Shown: positions 1 to 5,982 of the stretch, one piece after another
Layout: every line of letters begins with the position of its first letter
How positions within the stretch are numbered: position 1 is the stretch's first letter
Assembly (NCBI GenBank): GCA_046545955.1
Contig: JBKGYS010000080.1
Coordinates: 1-11,784, forward strand
Direction: 5' to 3'
Source: SLAN01 sp046545955
GTDB lineage: Bacteria; Spirochaetota; Spirochaetia; DSM-27196; SKKC01
DNA: 11,784 nt
The notes under the pieces: generated by a model
What the model was told of the DNA's origin: nothing
The model's input: only the letters and a program-made list of their open reading frames with translations
Databases searched by the model: none
Position numbers and translations under genes: made by a program

Positions 1-275
1 CGGCGAGCACGGGCCAGTTGCGACTCATATCGCTTGTGCTTCGCATAGCACAGAGCAGATTCTTCACGATGTATTCGTCTCAGAAGCCCCTTCTGCTTCT
101 CGACGATGTGATGCTCGAGCTCGACCCGATCCGGCGTGAACGCTTTTTTGCGTCTCTTCCGGAATACAATCAGGCGGTTTTCACCTTTCTACCCGACGAG
201 CAGTTTTCACCGCTCCTTCGTAGTGATACGCTTGTGTACCGGGTGCGTGGAGGCGAAATCCATGGAGAAAGCTGA
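1..275 (+). CDS. recF: RecF, DNA replication and repair ATPase, C-terminal part (5' truncated by window edge)
   Basis: RecF is a cytoplasmic SMC/ABC-like ATPase that helps RecO and RecR load RecA at gapped DNA. Only about the last 90 residues are present; the frame is open to the left edge (codons begin at base 3) and ends in TGA at 273-275. The visible part starts with the ABC signature (A-S-T-G-Q-L-R), followed by the alpha-helical L-I-S-L-V-L-R-I-A-Q stretch. It then has a Walker B strand, L-L-L-L-D-D-V-M-L-E-L-D, with the D-loop. This order and the distance to the C-terminus match RecF. The next gene starts inside its 3' end (14-bp overlap), suggesting translational coupling. In most bacteria recF follows dnaA and dnaN, so those genes may lie just upstream, outside the window. 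Confidence 0.93.
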   Translation, partial: ASTGQLRLISLVLRIAQSRFFTMYSSQKPLLLLDDVMLELDPIRRERFFASLPEYNQAVFTFLPDEQFSPLLRSDTLVYRVRGGEIHGES

Positions 276-747
276 CAGAATTCTTTCGGCGCTGTTCGAA
301 CGGCTCAACATATCCGACAGCGAGGGGTATGTGCGTCTTTTTTCCACCTGGCGATCGGTGTGCGATGAGGTTTCCTCACGCGGGCTTGCCGATCACAGCG
401 TCATTATCGACGTGCGCCACGGAACCGTCATAGTAGCAGTGGATCATCCGGGCTGGCTTCAGCTCATACAGATGCAGGAGAAGCGGCTTCTCGGCAAGCT
501 TCAGAAGCGTTTTCCCGATATGGGGCTTCAGGCCATACACTTCTACATATCCCGTGAGCGCGTTGACTTCGTGCAGGTCGCGGACACAGTCGAAAACGAG
601 TCGAACGAGCGTCCGCAGGCTTCGATACGAGCCGGATCGGCAACACAACGGGGCTCCTCCGAGGAGAATGCCGTCCTCGACCGCATTAGCGATGCCAATC
701 TCAGACGGTCGTTCGAGCGTCTCCGCGAAGATCTCGATAATCGGTGA
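262..747 (+). CDS. dciA: DciA/DUF721 family protein, probable replicative helicase loader/operator
   Basis: This encodes 161 residues of the DUF721 family. Known members (DciA) bind the replicative helicase DnaB and DNA and substitute for DnaC/DnaI-type loaders. The family features visible are an N-terminal W near residue 30 (F-S-T-W-R-S-V), a beta segment rich in V and I at residues 47-60, and the helix D-H-P-G-W-L-Q-L-I-Q at 61-70 with its charged continuation. The C-terminal 60 residues are low in hydrophobic content and probably disordered until a charged helix at the end. I chose ATG 262 because GGAGG at 249-253 sits 8 nt upstream; the earlier in-frame ATG at 136 would lie deep inside recF. 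The overlap with recF by 14 bp fits coupled translation. Position beside recF is typical of this family. The family call is firm; biochemical function in this organism is inferred. Confidence 0.85.
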   Translation: MEKADRILSALFERLNISDSEGYVRLFSTWRSVCDEVSSRGLADHSVIIDVRHGTVIVAVDHPGWLQLIQMQEKRLLGKLQKRFPDMGLQAIHFYISRERVDFVQVADTVENESNERPQASIRAGSATQRGSSEENAVLDRISDANLRRSFERLREDLDNR

Positions 748-775
748 AGCATCGCCGCGTCGTAGAGCGCCATAA

Positions 776-805
776 TTGACATACGGGAAGGCGGCTGCGT
801 ATACT
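776..805 (+). promoter_or_regulatory. Sigma-70-type promoter for the rpmH-rnpA-yidC-jag cluster
   Basis: A perfect -35 hexamer TTGACA (776-781) and a -10 hexamer TATACT (800-805) are separated by 18 bp. The predicted start is near 812, giving a leader of roughly 100 nt before rpmH. This is the best housekeeping promoter visible in the window and sits in the 168-bp gap after dciA. Confidence 0.72.
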
Positions 806-915
806 GCGGGAGTTTCCATGGCACCGCCATAAGCAGCACGGGCGGCACCCGAGAATAAACGGTCACACTCGCCGTCTTTTTCCAACCGGAGTAATATGTA
901 AGGAGCCAGAAAAAT

Positions 916-1071
916 ATGAAGCGTACGTACCAACCGAGTAAGCGAAAGCGCAACCGCAAGTTCGGTTTCAGAGCCCGCATGAAGACTCGCGGAGGTCGTG
1001 ATGTCCTGCGTCGAAGACGGGCCAAAGGTCGGAAAAAGCTTTCCGTCACCGATGAGCGAAAGCCTTACTAA
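916..1071 (+). CDS. rpmH: 50S ribosomal protein L34
   Basis: This encodes 51 residues, a very basic small protein of the large ribosomal subunit. It begins M-K-R-T-Y-Q-P-S-K-R-K-R, the standard L34 start, followed by the conserved F-G-F-R-A-R-M-K-T-R-G-G-R block and the R-R-R-R-A-K-G-R-K-K-L-S core. The end (S-V-T-D-E-R-K-P-Y) is a few residues longer than the shortest family members, and 51 residues is within the usual range. A Shine-Dalgarno TAAGGAG at 899-905 lies 10 nt before ATG 916. It is the first gene after the promoter at 776-805 and overlaps the start of rnpA, the usual pairing in bacteria. Confidence 0.97.
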   Translation: MKRTYQPSKRKRNRKFGFRARMKTRGGRDVLRRRRAKGRKKLSVTDERKPY

Positions 1072-1417
1072 GTGGGAACGTTTACGCGGTCGCGCTACCA
1101 TTCGTGATCGGTTCGGTCAGGGGAGTCCCGTTTCATGTCGGGGCTCCAAATTACTTGTTTCACCGAATTCCCTGTCGTGGAACAGAATTTTGCTCGTGCC
1201 CACCCGAAAATATGCCGGATCGGTAGTCCGCAACCGTGCAAAGCGAGTTGGGCGCGAGGCATTCAGACGTGAAAAGGCACGGATGAAGCAGGGGTTCGAC
1301 CTAATCTGGATTCTGTATCCCGGGTCGGACACCCTGCTCGAGCGCAGCAATCAGCTTCGGATTCTGTGTAAACGGGCTGATCTGTTTAGCGAGCGCGCGC
1401 ATACTGTGAAACAATGA
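1052..1417 (+). CDS. rnpA: Ribonuclease P protein component
   Basis: RnpA is the basic protein cofactor that helps the RNase P ribozyme bind and trim the 5' leader of pre-tRNA. From ATG 1052 it has 121 residues, the normal family length. The sequence opens with S-L-T-K-W-E-R-L-R-G-R. It carries the RNR signature V-V-R-N-R-A-K-R with R60, N61 and R62, then R-E-A-F-R, followed by the F-D-L-I-W-I strand near residue 84. The 1052 start overlaps rpmH by 20 bp and has no evident ribosome-binding site. An alternative in-frame ATG at 1001 has GGAGG at 991-995 with 5-nt spacing and would give 138 residues, overlapping rpmH by 71 bp. I prefer 1052 because the family seldom has extra residues before the S-L-T-K segment, but 1001 is a real possibility. 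Confidence 0.92.
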   Translation: MSESLTKWERLRGRATIRDRFGQGSPVSCRGSKLLVSPNSLSWNRILLVPTRKYAGSVVRNRAKRVGREAFRREKARMKQGFDLIWILYPGSDTLLERSNQLRILCKRADLFSERAHTVKQ

Positions 1418-1467
1418 ATGCAGTCGACGATTTAGCGCCACAGCAGTGACTGCAAGCGAGGAAACCT

Positions 1468-3246
1468 ATGGAAAAACGAACATTACTCGCCGTCGTACTA
1501 TCGGTGCTTGTAATCATCGTGATGTTCGGAATAAATCAGCTTCTCTATCCACCCGAGCCGATATCCGACGAGACACCCGCCACCGAGGCTGAGCAGACGC
1601 AGCGGTCGAATGGGACCGCCGAAAGTGAATCGGGTGATTCGCAGTCCGAAGCCGACCCGGATGCCGAAGAAGCCGAGCGGGACTTGGCAGAGGGAGAAGT
1701 TATCGCGGTCCCGGACGACGAGGCTGAAGGCCGTGAAGTCGTTTATGAATCCGACGTTATGCGCGTCACTATGGACACTGACGGGGCGGTGGTTCGTTCC
1801 ATCGAACTGCTCAATCATACCGACGGTGATGAGCCGGTGAATATGGTGCTCTCCGGCGACTCCCCCGGCGACGCGTTTGCGCTTCGCTTTGGCGGTCGCG
1901 ACGGGAGAATTGTGGATGAATCCTTTCGGCTCGATCGGGAGGAGGATAATGTGTTTGTATTCTCCCGCCGGTTTGCATTCGAAGGAAACGAAGACGAGCC
2001 ATTCGAGTTGCGCAAACGGTTTCGCTTCGAACCGGGTGAGTATCTTATCGAGGTCGATGTTGAGCTTGTTAATAGTGTGAACGAGAACGTACCGCTCGAT
2101 TTTAACGGTAACGCCTATACTCTCACGTACGGCCCTCAGATCGGTCCTCGGTTTACGATGGACGAGCTCGGCGGACGGTTCGAGTATCGCCGTTTTGAAA
2201 CGCTCACTCAGAATGACGGTCTTAATCATGAGACATACGAGAACTTGCAGCCCGGTGATAGCGAGATTATCAGCGACCGGGTAATATGGGCGGGGCTGTC
2301 GGGTAAATACTTCGCCGCGCTCGGGGTTACCGACTCGACACGCTACGAAATCGGCTTTGAACGCGGCAGTGCCGAAGGGCTGCCGATGGCCCAGAACGTG
2401 CACTTCTCCAGGCCGGAAATTCGAAGCTCGAGCAATACCGATACATTCCGTTTCTATACAGGGCCGAAAAACAACGAGGTTCTTACCCGCTACAACAGAG
2501 CCTCCGATAACGCCTTCGGTGTCAGTGGGCTGAATTTCGATGAATCCCAGGACATTCGCCCGATTCTCGGGTGGCTCGAGAATATTCTCGAGATGGGACT
2601 CAATTTCTTCTACGGGATTATTCCGAATTACGGCGTGGCTATTATTCTTCTCACTCTTGTCGTGAAGGGCGCGCTGTATCCTTTGACGAGGAAGAGCTTT
2701 ACATCCATGCGGCGCATGCAGGAGCTTCAGCCGCAGATAAACGAAATCCGGGAGAAATACAAGAACGATCAACAGAAAATGAACCAGGCGATGGCCGACT
2801 TCTACAAGAAGGAGAAGGTAAATCCGCTCGGCGGATGTTTGCCGCTGCTGCTTCAGATTCCATTTTTCATCGCGATGTTCGGCGTTTTCAACAACAGTTT
2901 CGATCTCCGTGGAGCAACGTTTATCGCGGGCTGGATCGACGATCTGAGCGCAACCGAATCGATCCTGAGCTGGGCCGGCCCCTCGCTTCCGGTAATAGGC
3001 ACCGATCTGCGCGCGTTGCCGTTTATTTTCCTCGCGTCGCAGCTGTTTACCAGCAAGTTCATGCAGTCCGGCGCCGCGGGAAGCTCTACCCAGCAGAAGA
3101 TTATGAAATACGCGCTTCCGGCGTTTATTTTCTTTGTGCTCTATAACATGCCGTCGGGTCTGCTCTTGTATATAATCCTTACCAATGTGATTACCGGGTT
3201 GCAGCAGTTTTTGGCGGGGAAAAGCCACGCCGCTGCAACGTCCTAA
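1468..3246 (+). CDS. yidC: Membrane protein insertase YidC (Oxa1/Alb3 family, Gram-negative type)
   Basis: YidC inserts and folds inner-membrane proteins alone or with SecYEG. The 592-residue length fits diderm YidC with a large periplasmic domain. TM1 is at about residues 5-27, followed by a very acidic linker (31-90, 21 D/E against 3 R) and a beta-rich periplasmic domain to about 360. The conserved C-terminal insertase core follows: TM2 near 382-402, the charged cytoplasmic hairpin (about 405-450), the N-P-L-G-G-C motif at 452-457 leading into TM3, then TM4 near 517-533, TM5 near 549-563 and TM6 near 565-583. The positive groove residue, Arg366 in E. coli, is Lys400 here (V-V-K-G-A-L-Y-P). 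GAGG within GCGAGGAAACCT precedes ATG 1468 at suitable spacing. It sits between rnpA and jag, the classic order; no yidD gene is found between rnpA and yidC. Confidence 0.96.
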   Translation: MEKRTLLAVVLSVLVIIVMFGINQLLYPPEPISDETPATEAEQTQRSNGTAESESGDSQSEADPDAEEAERDLAEGEVIAVPDDEAEGREVVYESDVMRVTMDTDGAVVRSIELLNHTDGDEPVNMVLSGDSPGDAFALRFGGRDGRIVDESFRLDREEDNVFVFSRRFAFEGNEDEPFELRKRFRFEPGEYLIEVDVELVNSVNENVPLDFNGNAYTLTYGPQIGPRFTMDELGGRFEYRRFETLTQNDGLNHETYENLQPGDSEIISDRVIWAGLSGKYFAALGVTDSTRYEIGFERGSAEGLPMAQNVHFSRPEIRSSSNTDTFRFYTGPKNNEVLTRYNRASDNAFGVSGLNFDESQDIRPILGWLENILEMGLNFFYGIIPNYGVAIILLTLVVKGALYPLTRKSFTSMRRMQELQPQINEIREKYKNDQQKMNQAMADFYKKEKVNPLGGCLPLLLQIPFFIAMFGVFNNSFDLRGATFIAGWIDDLSATESILSWAGPSLPVIGTDLRALPFIFLASQLFTSKFMQSGAAGSSTQQKIMKYALPAFIFFVLYNMPSGLLLYIILTNVITGLQQFLAGKSHAAATS

Positions 3247-3261
3247 TGGAGCAATAGAACG

Positions 3262-4077
3262 ATGACATACGAGTTTGAAGGAAAGACCGAGCGTGAAGCT
3301 ATTGATAATGCGGTAGCGGAACTCGAACTCGAACGCGACAAGTTCGATATCGAAGTGCTCGAAACCCAGAAGACCGGATTTTTCGGCATTGGCAAGCGAG
3401 TGCGAATTCGCGTTCATCTTGCCGATTCGCCGGCCGATCGCGCTGCTGCCTCTGATAGCGGAACGACCAATGGGCGCCGGGAAAAGGGACCTGGAAACCG
3501 TTCGCGCGGCAACGCGAACGCCGCGAATAAACCAAATAAACGGGGACGCGGCGAAAAACCGCGTAGACGCGCCGAGGAAGGCGAGCGAAAGGCGGCACCG
3601 GCGTCGGCCGGATCGCCTCCGGAAAACGACTTTGAGCACGGCATCGCGGATTTTCTGCGGTCGGTTACCGAAAAGATGGGCAACCCGGCGGAGGTCAGCG
3701 TGCAATTTCGCGAGAAGGATAAAGTCTCCTTCCGTCTCGACGCGGAAAACAACGCCATGTTGATCGGCCGCAAAGGCAGTACGCTTGATTCCATTCAAAC
3801 CCTGGCAAATATTGTCGCCGGGCGTATAGGCGGCAACGACATAAAGGTCATCGTAGACAGCGAGAACTATCGCGGTCGCCGCGAAGAGCAACTGGTAAAG
3901 CTCGCCGAAAAGGTCGGGGCGGAGGTCAAAGAACAGCGAAAGAGTCGTCTCCTCGAACCGATGAACCCCTTCGAGCGCAGGCTTATTCACACTACGCTCA
4001 GTAACATTTCGGGAATCTCCACGAAAAGCGAAGGCGAGGGCCTGTATAAACAGGTACGGGTCTATTCCAAAGACTGA
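3262..4077 (+). CDS. jag: Jag/KhpB (EloR) family RNA-binding protein
   Basis: This is a cytoplasmic single-stranded nucleic-acid-binding protein of 271 residues. Homologues (Jag, SpoIIIJ-associated, KhpB/EloR) act with KhpA in RNA binding and control of cell elongation in Gram-positive bacteria; the role in this organism is unknown. The domain order is clear. Jag-N lies at residues 1-52 with the T-G-F-F-G-I-G-K-R signature at 38-46. A basic, A/G/N/R-rich, presumably disordered linker covers about 55-120. A KH domain follows with the G-x-x-G loop I-G-R-K-G at 168-172. A C-terminal R3H domain carries the R-x3-H motif R239-H243. ATG 3262 is preceded by TGGAGC at a normal distance and lies 15 bp after the yidC stop, so the two genes should be co-transcribed. 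A strong terminator follows. Confidence 0.94.
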   Translation: MTYEFEGKTEREAIDNAVAELELERDKFDIEVLETQKTGFFGIGKRVRIRVHLADSPADRAAASDSGTTNGRREKGPGNRSRGNANAANKPNKRGRGEKPRRRAEEGERKAAPASAGSPPENDFEHGIADFLRSVTEKMGNPAEVSVQFREKDKVSFRLDAENNAMLIGRKGSTLDSIQTLANIVAGRIGGNDIKVIVDSENYRGRREEQLVKLAEKVGAEVKEQRKSRLLEPMNPFERRLIHTTLSNISGISTKSEGEGLYKQVRVYSKD

Positions 4078-4114
4078 CTGATGAGGAGTATGTCGTTTCG
4101 CGGCAGTCGATTAG

Positions 4115-4148
4115 AAGGTGTCCCCGATCGAGGTGGGACACTTTTTTT
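4115..4148 (+). terminator. Rho-independent terminator after jag
   Basis: The stem GTGTCCC (4118-4124) pairs perfectly with GGGACAC (4135-4141) across a 10-nt loop and is followed by seven T (4142-4148). The A/G bases at 4115-4117 can extend the stem by pairing with the first T residues. It lies 41 bp downstream of the jag stop, so it should end the rpmH-rnpA-yidC-jag transcript. Confidence 0.88.
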
Positions 4149-4172
4149 CTCTCTACTGCCTGCTTGAAGCGA

Positions 4173-4192
4173 TGTGTACAACTTGTGGAAAA
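4173..4192 (-). promoter_or_regulatory. DnaA-box-like pair, left
   Basis: TGTGTACAA (4173-4181) and TGTGGAAAA (4184-4192) each differ at one position from TGTGNATAA, the reverse complement of the DnaA box TTATNCACA. The boxes are in the same orientation with starts 11 bp apart. The second equals TTTTCCACA on the - strand, a form seen in origins of several bacteria. Confidence 0.42.
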
Positions 4193-4356
4193 CATCTGAG
4201 TGTCCCCTGCTCCTACCGTCGGCGCTTGCGGCTTGAAACCGCCTATTTCTTGTTTTGTTAGGACTTACGCCGTATTCAGGGCAAGAACCCCGGGCAATGT
4301 ATTGTTTTTCAGTTAAGATACGCGCCTTTTTTTAATGCCGCGGCGGGCGTTTTTAT

Positions 4357-4369
4357 TAACGCTGCGTTA
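4357..4369. repeat. Inverted repeat TAACG-CTG-CGTTA
   Basis: Perfect 5-bp arms with a 3-bp centre lie just downstream of a GC-rich then T-rich tract. It may be a small hairpin or a dimeric protein site. Only three bases separate it from the next inverted repeat. Confidence 0.4.
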
Positions 4370-4371
4370 GA

Positions 4372-4389
4372 GTAAACACGCGCGTTTAC
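4372..4389. repeat. Inverted repeat GTAAAC-N6-GTTTAC
   Basis: Perfect 6-bp arms (4372-4377 and 4384-4389) flank the alternating centre ACGCGC. The symmetry resembles a binding site for a dimeric DNA-binding protein. It ends 10 bp before the right DnaA-box-like pair and 98 bp before gcvT, so it could serve either an origin or gcv regulation. Confidence 0.42.
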
Positions 4390-4399
4390 CGAACATGCT

Positions 4400-4419
4400 T
4401 GTGGAAAACTTGTGCATAT
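4400..4419 (-). promoter_or_regulatory. DnaA-box-like pair, right
   Basis: TGTGGAAAA (4400-4408) and TGTGCATAT (4411-4419) each differ at one position from TGTGNATAA. The layout, with 11 bp between starts and a CT spacer, repeats that of the left pair. The segment is followed by the AT-rich run ATATTTTG. Confidence 0.44.
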
Positions 4420-4471
4420 TTTGAGGGTCATCCGTGTAAATCCCGTGGTAGCCGCTTGTCCGGCGCGGGGT

Positions 4472-4477
4472 TATACT
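4472..4477 (+). promoter_or_regulatory. -10 box next to the gcvT start; possible leaderless promoter
   Basis: TATACT (5/6 match to TATAAT) ends 10 bp before the gcvT ATG. Transcription would start around 4484, leaving a leader of about 4 nt or less. No good -35 hexamer lies at 16-18 bp; TTGTCC at 4456-4461 is too close (10 bp). No Shine-Dalgarno sequence lies between the box and the ATG. Confidence 0.42.
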
Positions 4478-4487
4478 CCTACGTGTC

Positions 4488-5579
4488 ATGCAAACTCCGC
4501 TGTACACGTGGCACCGTTCACACGGGGCGAAACTTGTTCCCTTCGCCGGATGGGATATGCCGTTGCACTATCATACCGGCGCGCTCGCAGAACACCATCT
4601 CGTGCGTAGGTCGGTAGGTCTTTTCGACATTTCTCACATGGGTCGGCTTCTGTTCAGCGGTTCTAAGGCGGCCGCAGAGCTCGATCGACTTATAAGCGCG
4701 GATATTCTCGGCCTTTCGGACGGTCACTCCTGCTACGGCCTGCTCTGCCGTGACGACGGTACGGTCATTGACGACGTATTCGTTTACCGCTTTGCCGATG
4801 AGTACCTTGTCGTCATAAACGCGGCGAATCGACAACGCGATATCTCGTGGATTCAAGAGCGTATAGACGACTCTGTGGTATGGTCGGACGAGTCGGACTC
4901 GCTTTCGATGATCGCAGTTCAAGGGCCGGCGGCTATGGGCATTACCGACGACCTCGCCGGGGGGCAGGCCGGTGTGATTCCGAGGTTTGGGTGTGCAACC
5001 ATCCGTATCGGCGGCTTTCGCATGCGCTGCGGGCGAACCGGCTACACCGGGGAAGACGGGGTAGAGCTGTTTCCCGATTGCAATGAGGTCGAAGCGGTGT
5101 GGGACTTGTTTTTTGAGCGGGCTGCGAGCGCGCGGATCGATCTCGGTCCGTGTGGGCTTGCCGCCCGAGACAGTTTGCGCTTCGAGCCCGGATTTCACCT
5201 TTACGGGCACGAGCTCCGCGACGATATTACCCCGGTGGAGGCGCGTGTAAAGTGGGCGTGTCACCTGGATCGGGATTTTATCGGTCGCGATGCGATCGTC
5301 CGGCGGGCCGAAGAAGGGCCGGCGCGAAGGTTGGCGACGATTGTTATGCGGGAAAGGGGAGTACCTCGCGAGGGATATGGCGTTACCGACGGAGCCGGCA
5401 CAGCGATCGGCGAGGTGGCAAGCGGTATGTTCGCGCCGAGTGTTCGCGAGTACGCGGCAAATGTATTCGTCGATACCCGATACGCGAAGGTCGGAACGCC
5501 GCTGGCGGTTGATATTCGGGGTCGAGAAAAACAGGCGGACGTGGTAAAACGACCATTATATAAGCCACAGTACAAGTAG
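4488..5579 (+). CDS. gcvT: Aminomethyltransferase, glycine cleavage system T protein
   Basis: GcvT takes the aminomethyl group from lipoylated GcvH and, with tetrahydrofolate, releases ammonia and forms 5,10-methylene-THF in the cytoplasm. The 363 residues match the family length. The start M-Q-T-P-L-Y and the nearby G-W-D-M-P-L-H-Y are the usual N-terminus, which fixes ATG 4488. Other family marks are F-D-I-S-H-M-G near residue 46 and the catalytic aspartate segment V-I-D-D-V-F-V-Y (D95/D96, equivalent to D96 of Thermotoga and D101 of human). V-V-I-N-A-A-N-R is near 108, and T-G-Y-T-G-E-D-G-V-E-L-F starts at residue 184. It is first in a gcvT-gcvH-gcvPA-gcvPB operon, 13 bp before gcvH. The missing Shine-Dalgarno and the adjacent TATACT box suggest leaderless initiation. 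Confidence 0.96.
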   Translation: MQTPLYTWHRSHGAKLVPFAGWDMPLHYHTGALAEHHLVRRSVGLFDISHMGRLLFSGSKAAAELDRLISADILGLSDGHSCYGLLCRDDGTVIDDVFVYRFADEYLVVINAANRQRDISWIQERIDDSVVWSDESDSLSMIAVQGPAAMGITDDLAGGQAGVIPRFGCATIRIGGFRMRCGRTGYTGEDGVELFPDCNEVEAVWDLFFERAASARIDLGPCGLAARDSLRFEPGFHLYGHELRDDITPVEARVKWACHLDRDFIGRDAIVRRAEEGPARRLATIVMRERGVPREGYGVTDGAGTAIGEVASGMFAPSVREYAANVFVDTRYAKVGTPLAVDIRGREKQADVVKRPLYKPQYK

Positions 5580-5592
5580 AGGAAGGAAAGGT

Positions 5593-5982
5593 ATGCAGTT
5601 CGACGATTCGGCTAAATATGCGAAAAGCCACGAATGGGCACGGATAGAGGGTGATCTTGTCGTTGTGGGGATTTCCGATTACGCGCAGGATAGTCTCGGC
5701 GACGTGGTTTTTGTGGAGCTTCCCGAGGTTGGGGATGAATATAAGCAGGGTGAAACCTTCGGCGTGGTCGAAAGCGTAAAGGCAGCGAGCGACATCTATG
5801 CGCCGGTCGCAGGCGAAGTTGCGGAAGTGAATGAGGCGCTTACGGACACCCCCGACAAGGTGAACCAGGCGCCCTTCGCCGAGGGCTGGCTTGCGAAGTT
5901 CAAACCCGCGGACCGAGGACAGCTCGACGCGCTTATGAGCGCCGAGGAGTACAAAACCTACACGGAGGGTCTCGACGACTAA
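5593..5982 (+). CDS. gcvH: Glycine cleavage system H protein (lipoyl carrier)
   Basis: GcvH carries the aminomethyl intermediate on a lipoyl arm between the P, T and L proteins. It has 129 residues, the standard length. It begins with the family pattern K-Y-A-K-S-H-E-W-A, followed by G-I-S-D-Y-A-Q-D-S-L-G-D-V-V-F-V-E-L-P. The lipoylation motif V-V-E-S-V-K-A-A-S-D has the modified lysine at K63, and Y-A-P-V-A-G-E-V follows. Near the C-terminus are P-F-A-E-G-W-L-A-K and an E-E-Y-K-T-Y end. A purine-rich AGGAAGGAAAGG ribosome-binding site stands directly before ATG 5593. The TAA stop shares its last base with the gcvPA start codon. Confidence 0.97.
   Translation: MQFDDSAKYAKSHEWARIEGDLVVVGISDYAQDSLGDVVFVELPEVGDEYKQGETFGVVESVKAASDIYAPVAGEVAEVNEALTDTPDKVNQAPFAEGWLAKFKPADRGQLDALMSAEEYKTYTEGLDD

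Larger units (their letters stand above)
4078..4487. other. 410-bp non-coding region, candidate oriC or DnaA-binding region
   Basis: No credible gene lies here. After the jag terminator the region holds two pairs of 9-mers resembling the DnaA box in the orientation TGTGNATAA: TGTGTACAA (4173) with TGTGGAAAA (4184), and TGTGGAAAA (4400) with TGTGCATAT (4411). Within each pair the starts are 11 bp apart, about one helical turn, and the two-base spacer is CT in both. A 12-mer, CTTGTGGAAAAC, occurs at 4182-4193 and 4398-4409. Between the pairs are T-rich tracts (4243-4260, 4302-4310, 4327-4336) and two inverted repeats. Closeness to recF, dciA and rpmH-rnpA-yidC-jag, which flank origins in many bacteria, supports an origin. 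Genes run the same way on both sides, which speaks against a simple bidirectional origin. DnaA control of gcvT transcription is an alternative. I see no glycine riboswitch consensus here. Confidence 0.4.

Noticed and set aside
859..883. Intrinsic terminator or attenuator in the rpmH leader
   Set aside because: The stem ACGG/CCGT has only four pairs with a nine-base loop, too weak to call although T residues follow.
376..1101. 241-codon - strand frame opposite dciA and rpmH
   Set aside because: It runs against dciA, the promoter and rpmH, and its product lacks recognisable features; shadow frame.
1498..3990. 830-codon open frame on the - strand opposite yidC and jag
   Set aside because: It is the antisense shadow of two well-supported genes. 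It spans their boundary, its protein shows no domain order I recognise, and long antisense openings are common when codon choice favours G or C at third positions.
4228..4260. Second terminator: GCGG-CTTGAAA-CCGC followed by a T-rich stretch
   Set aside because: The stem is four pairs and the T tract is interrupted (TATTTCTTGTTTTG); no gene ends nearby that would need it.
4456..4477. TTGTCC as -35 partner of TATACT upstream of gcvT
   Set aside because: The spacer is only 10 bp, far below the 16-18 bp needed by the housekeeping polymerase.
4200..4487. Glycine riboswitch upstream of gcvT
   Set aside because: Glycine riboswitches often precede gcv operons, but I find none of the conserved core pattern here, and the likely -10 box next to the ATG leaves no room for a leader RNA.
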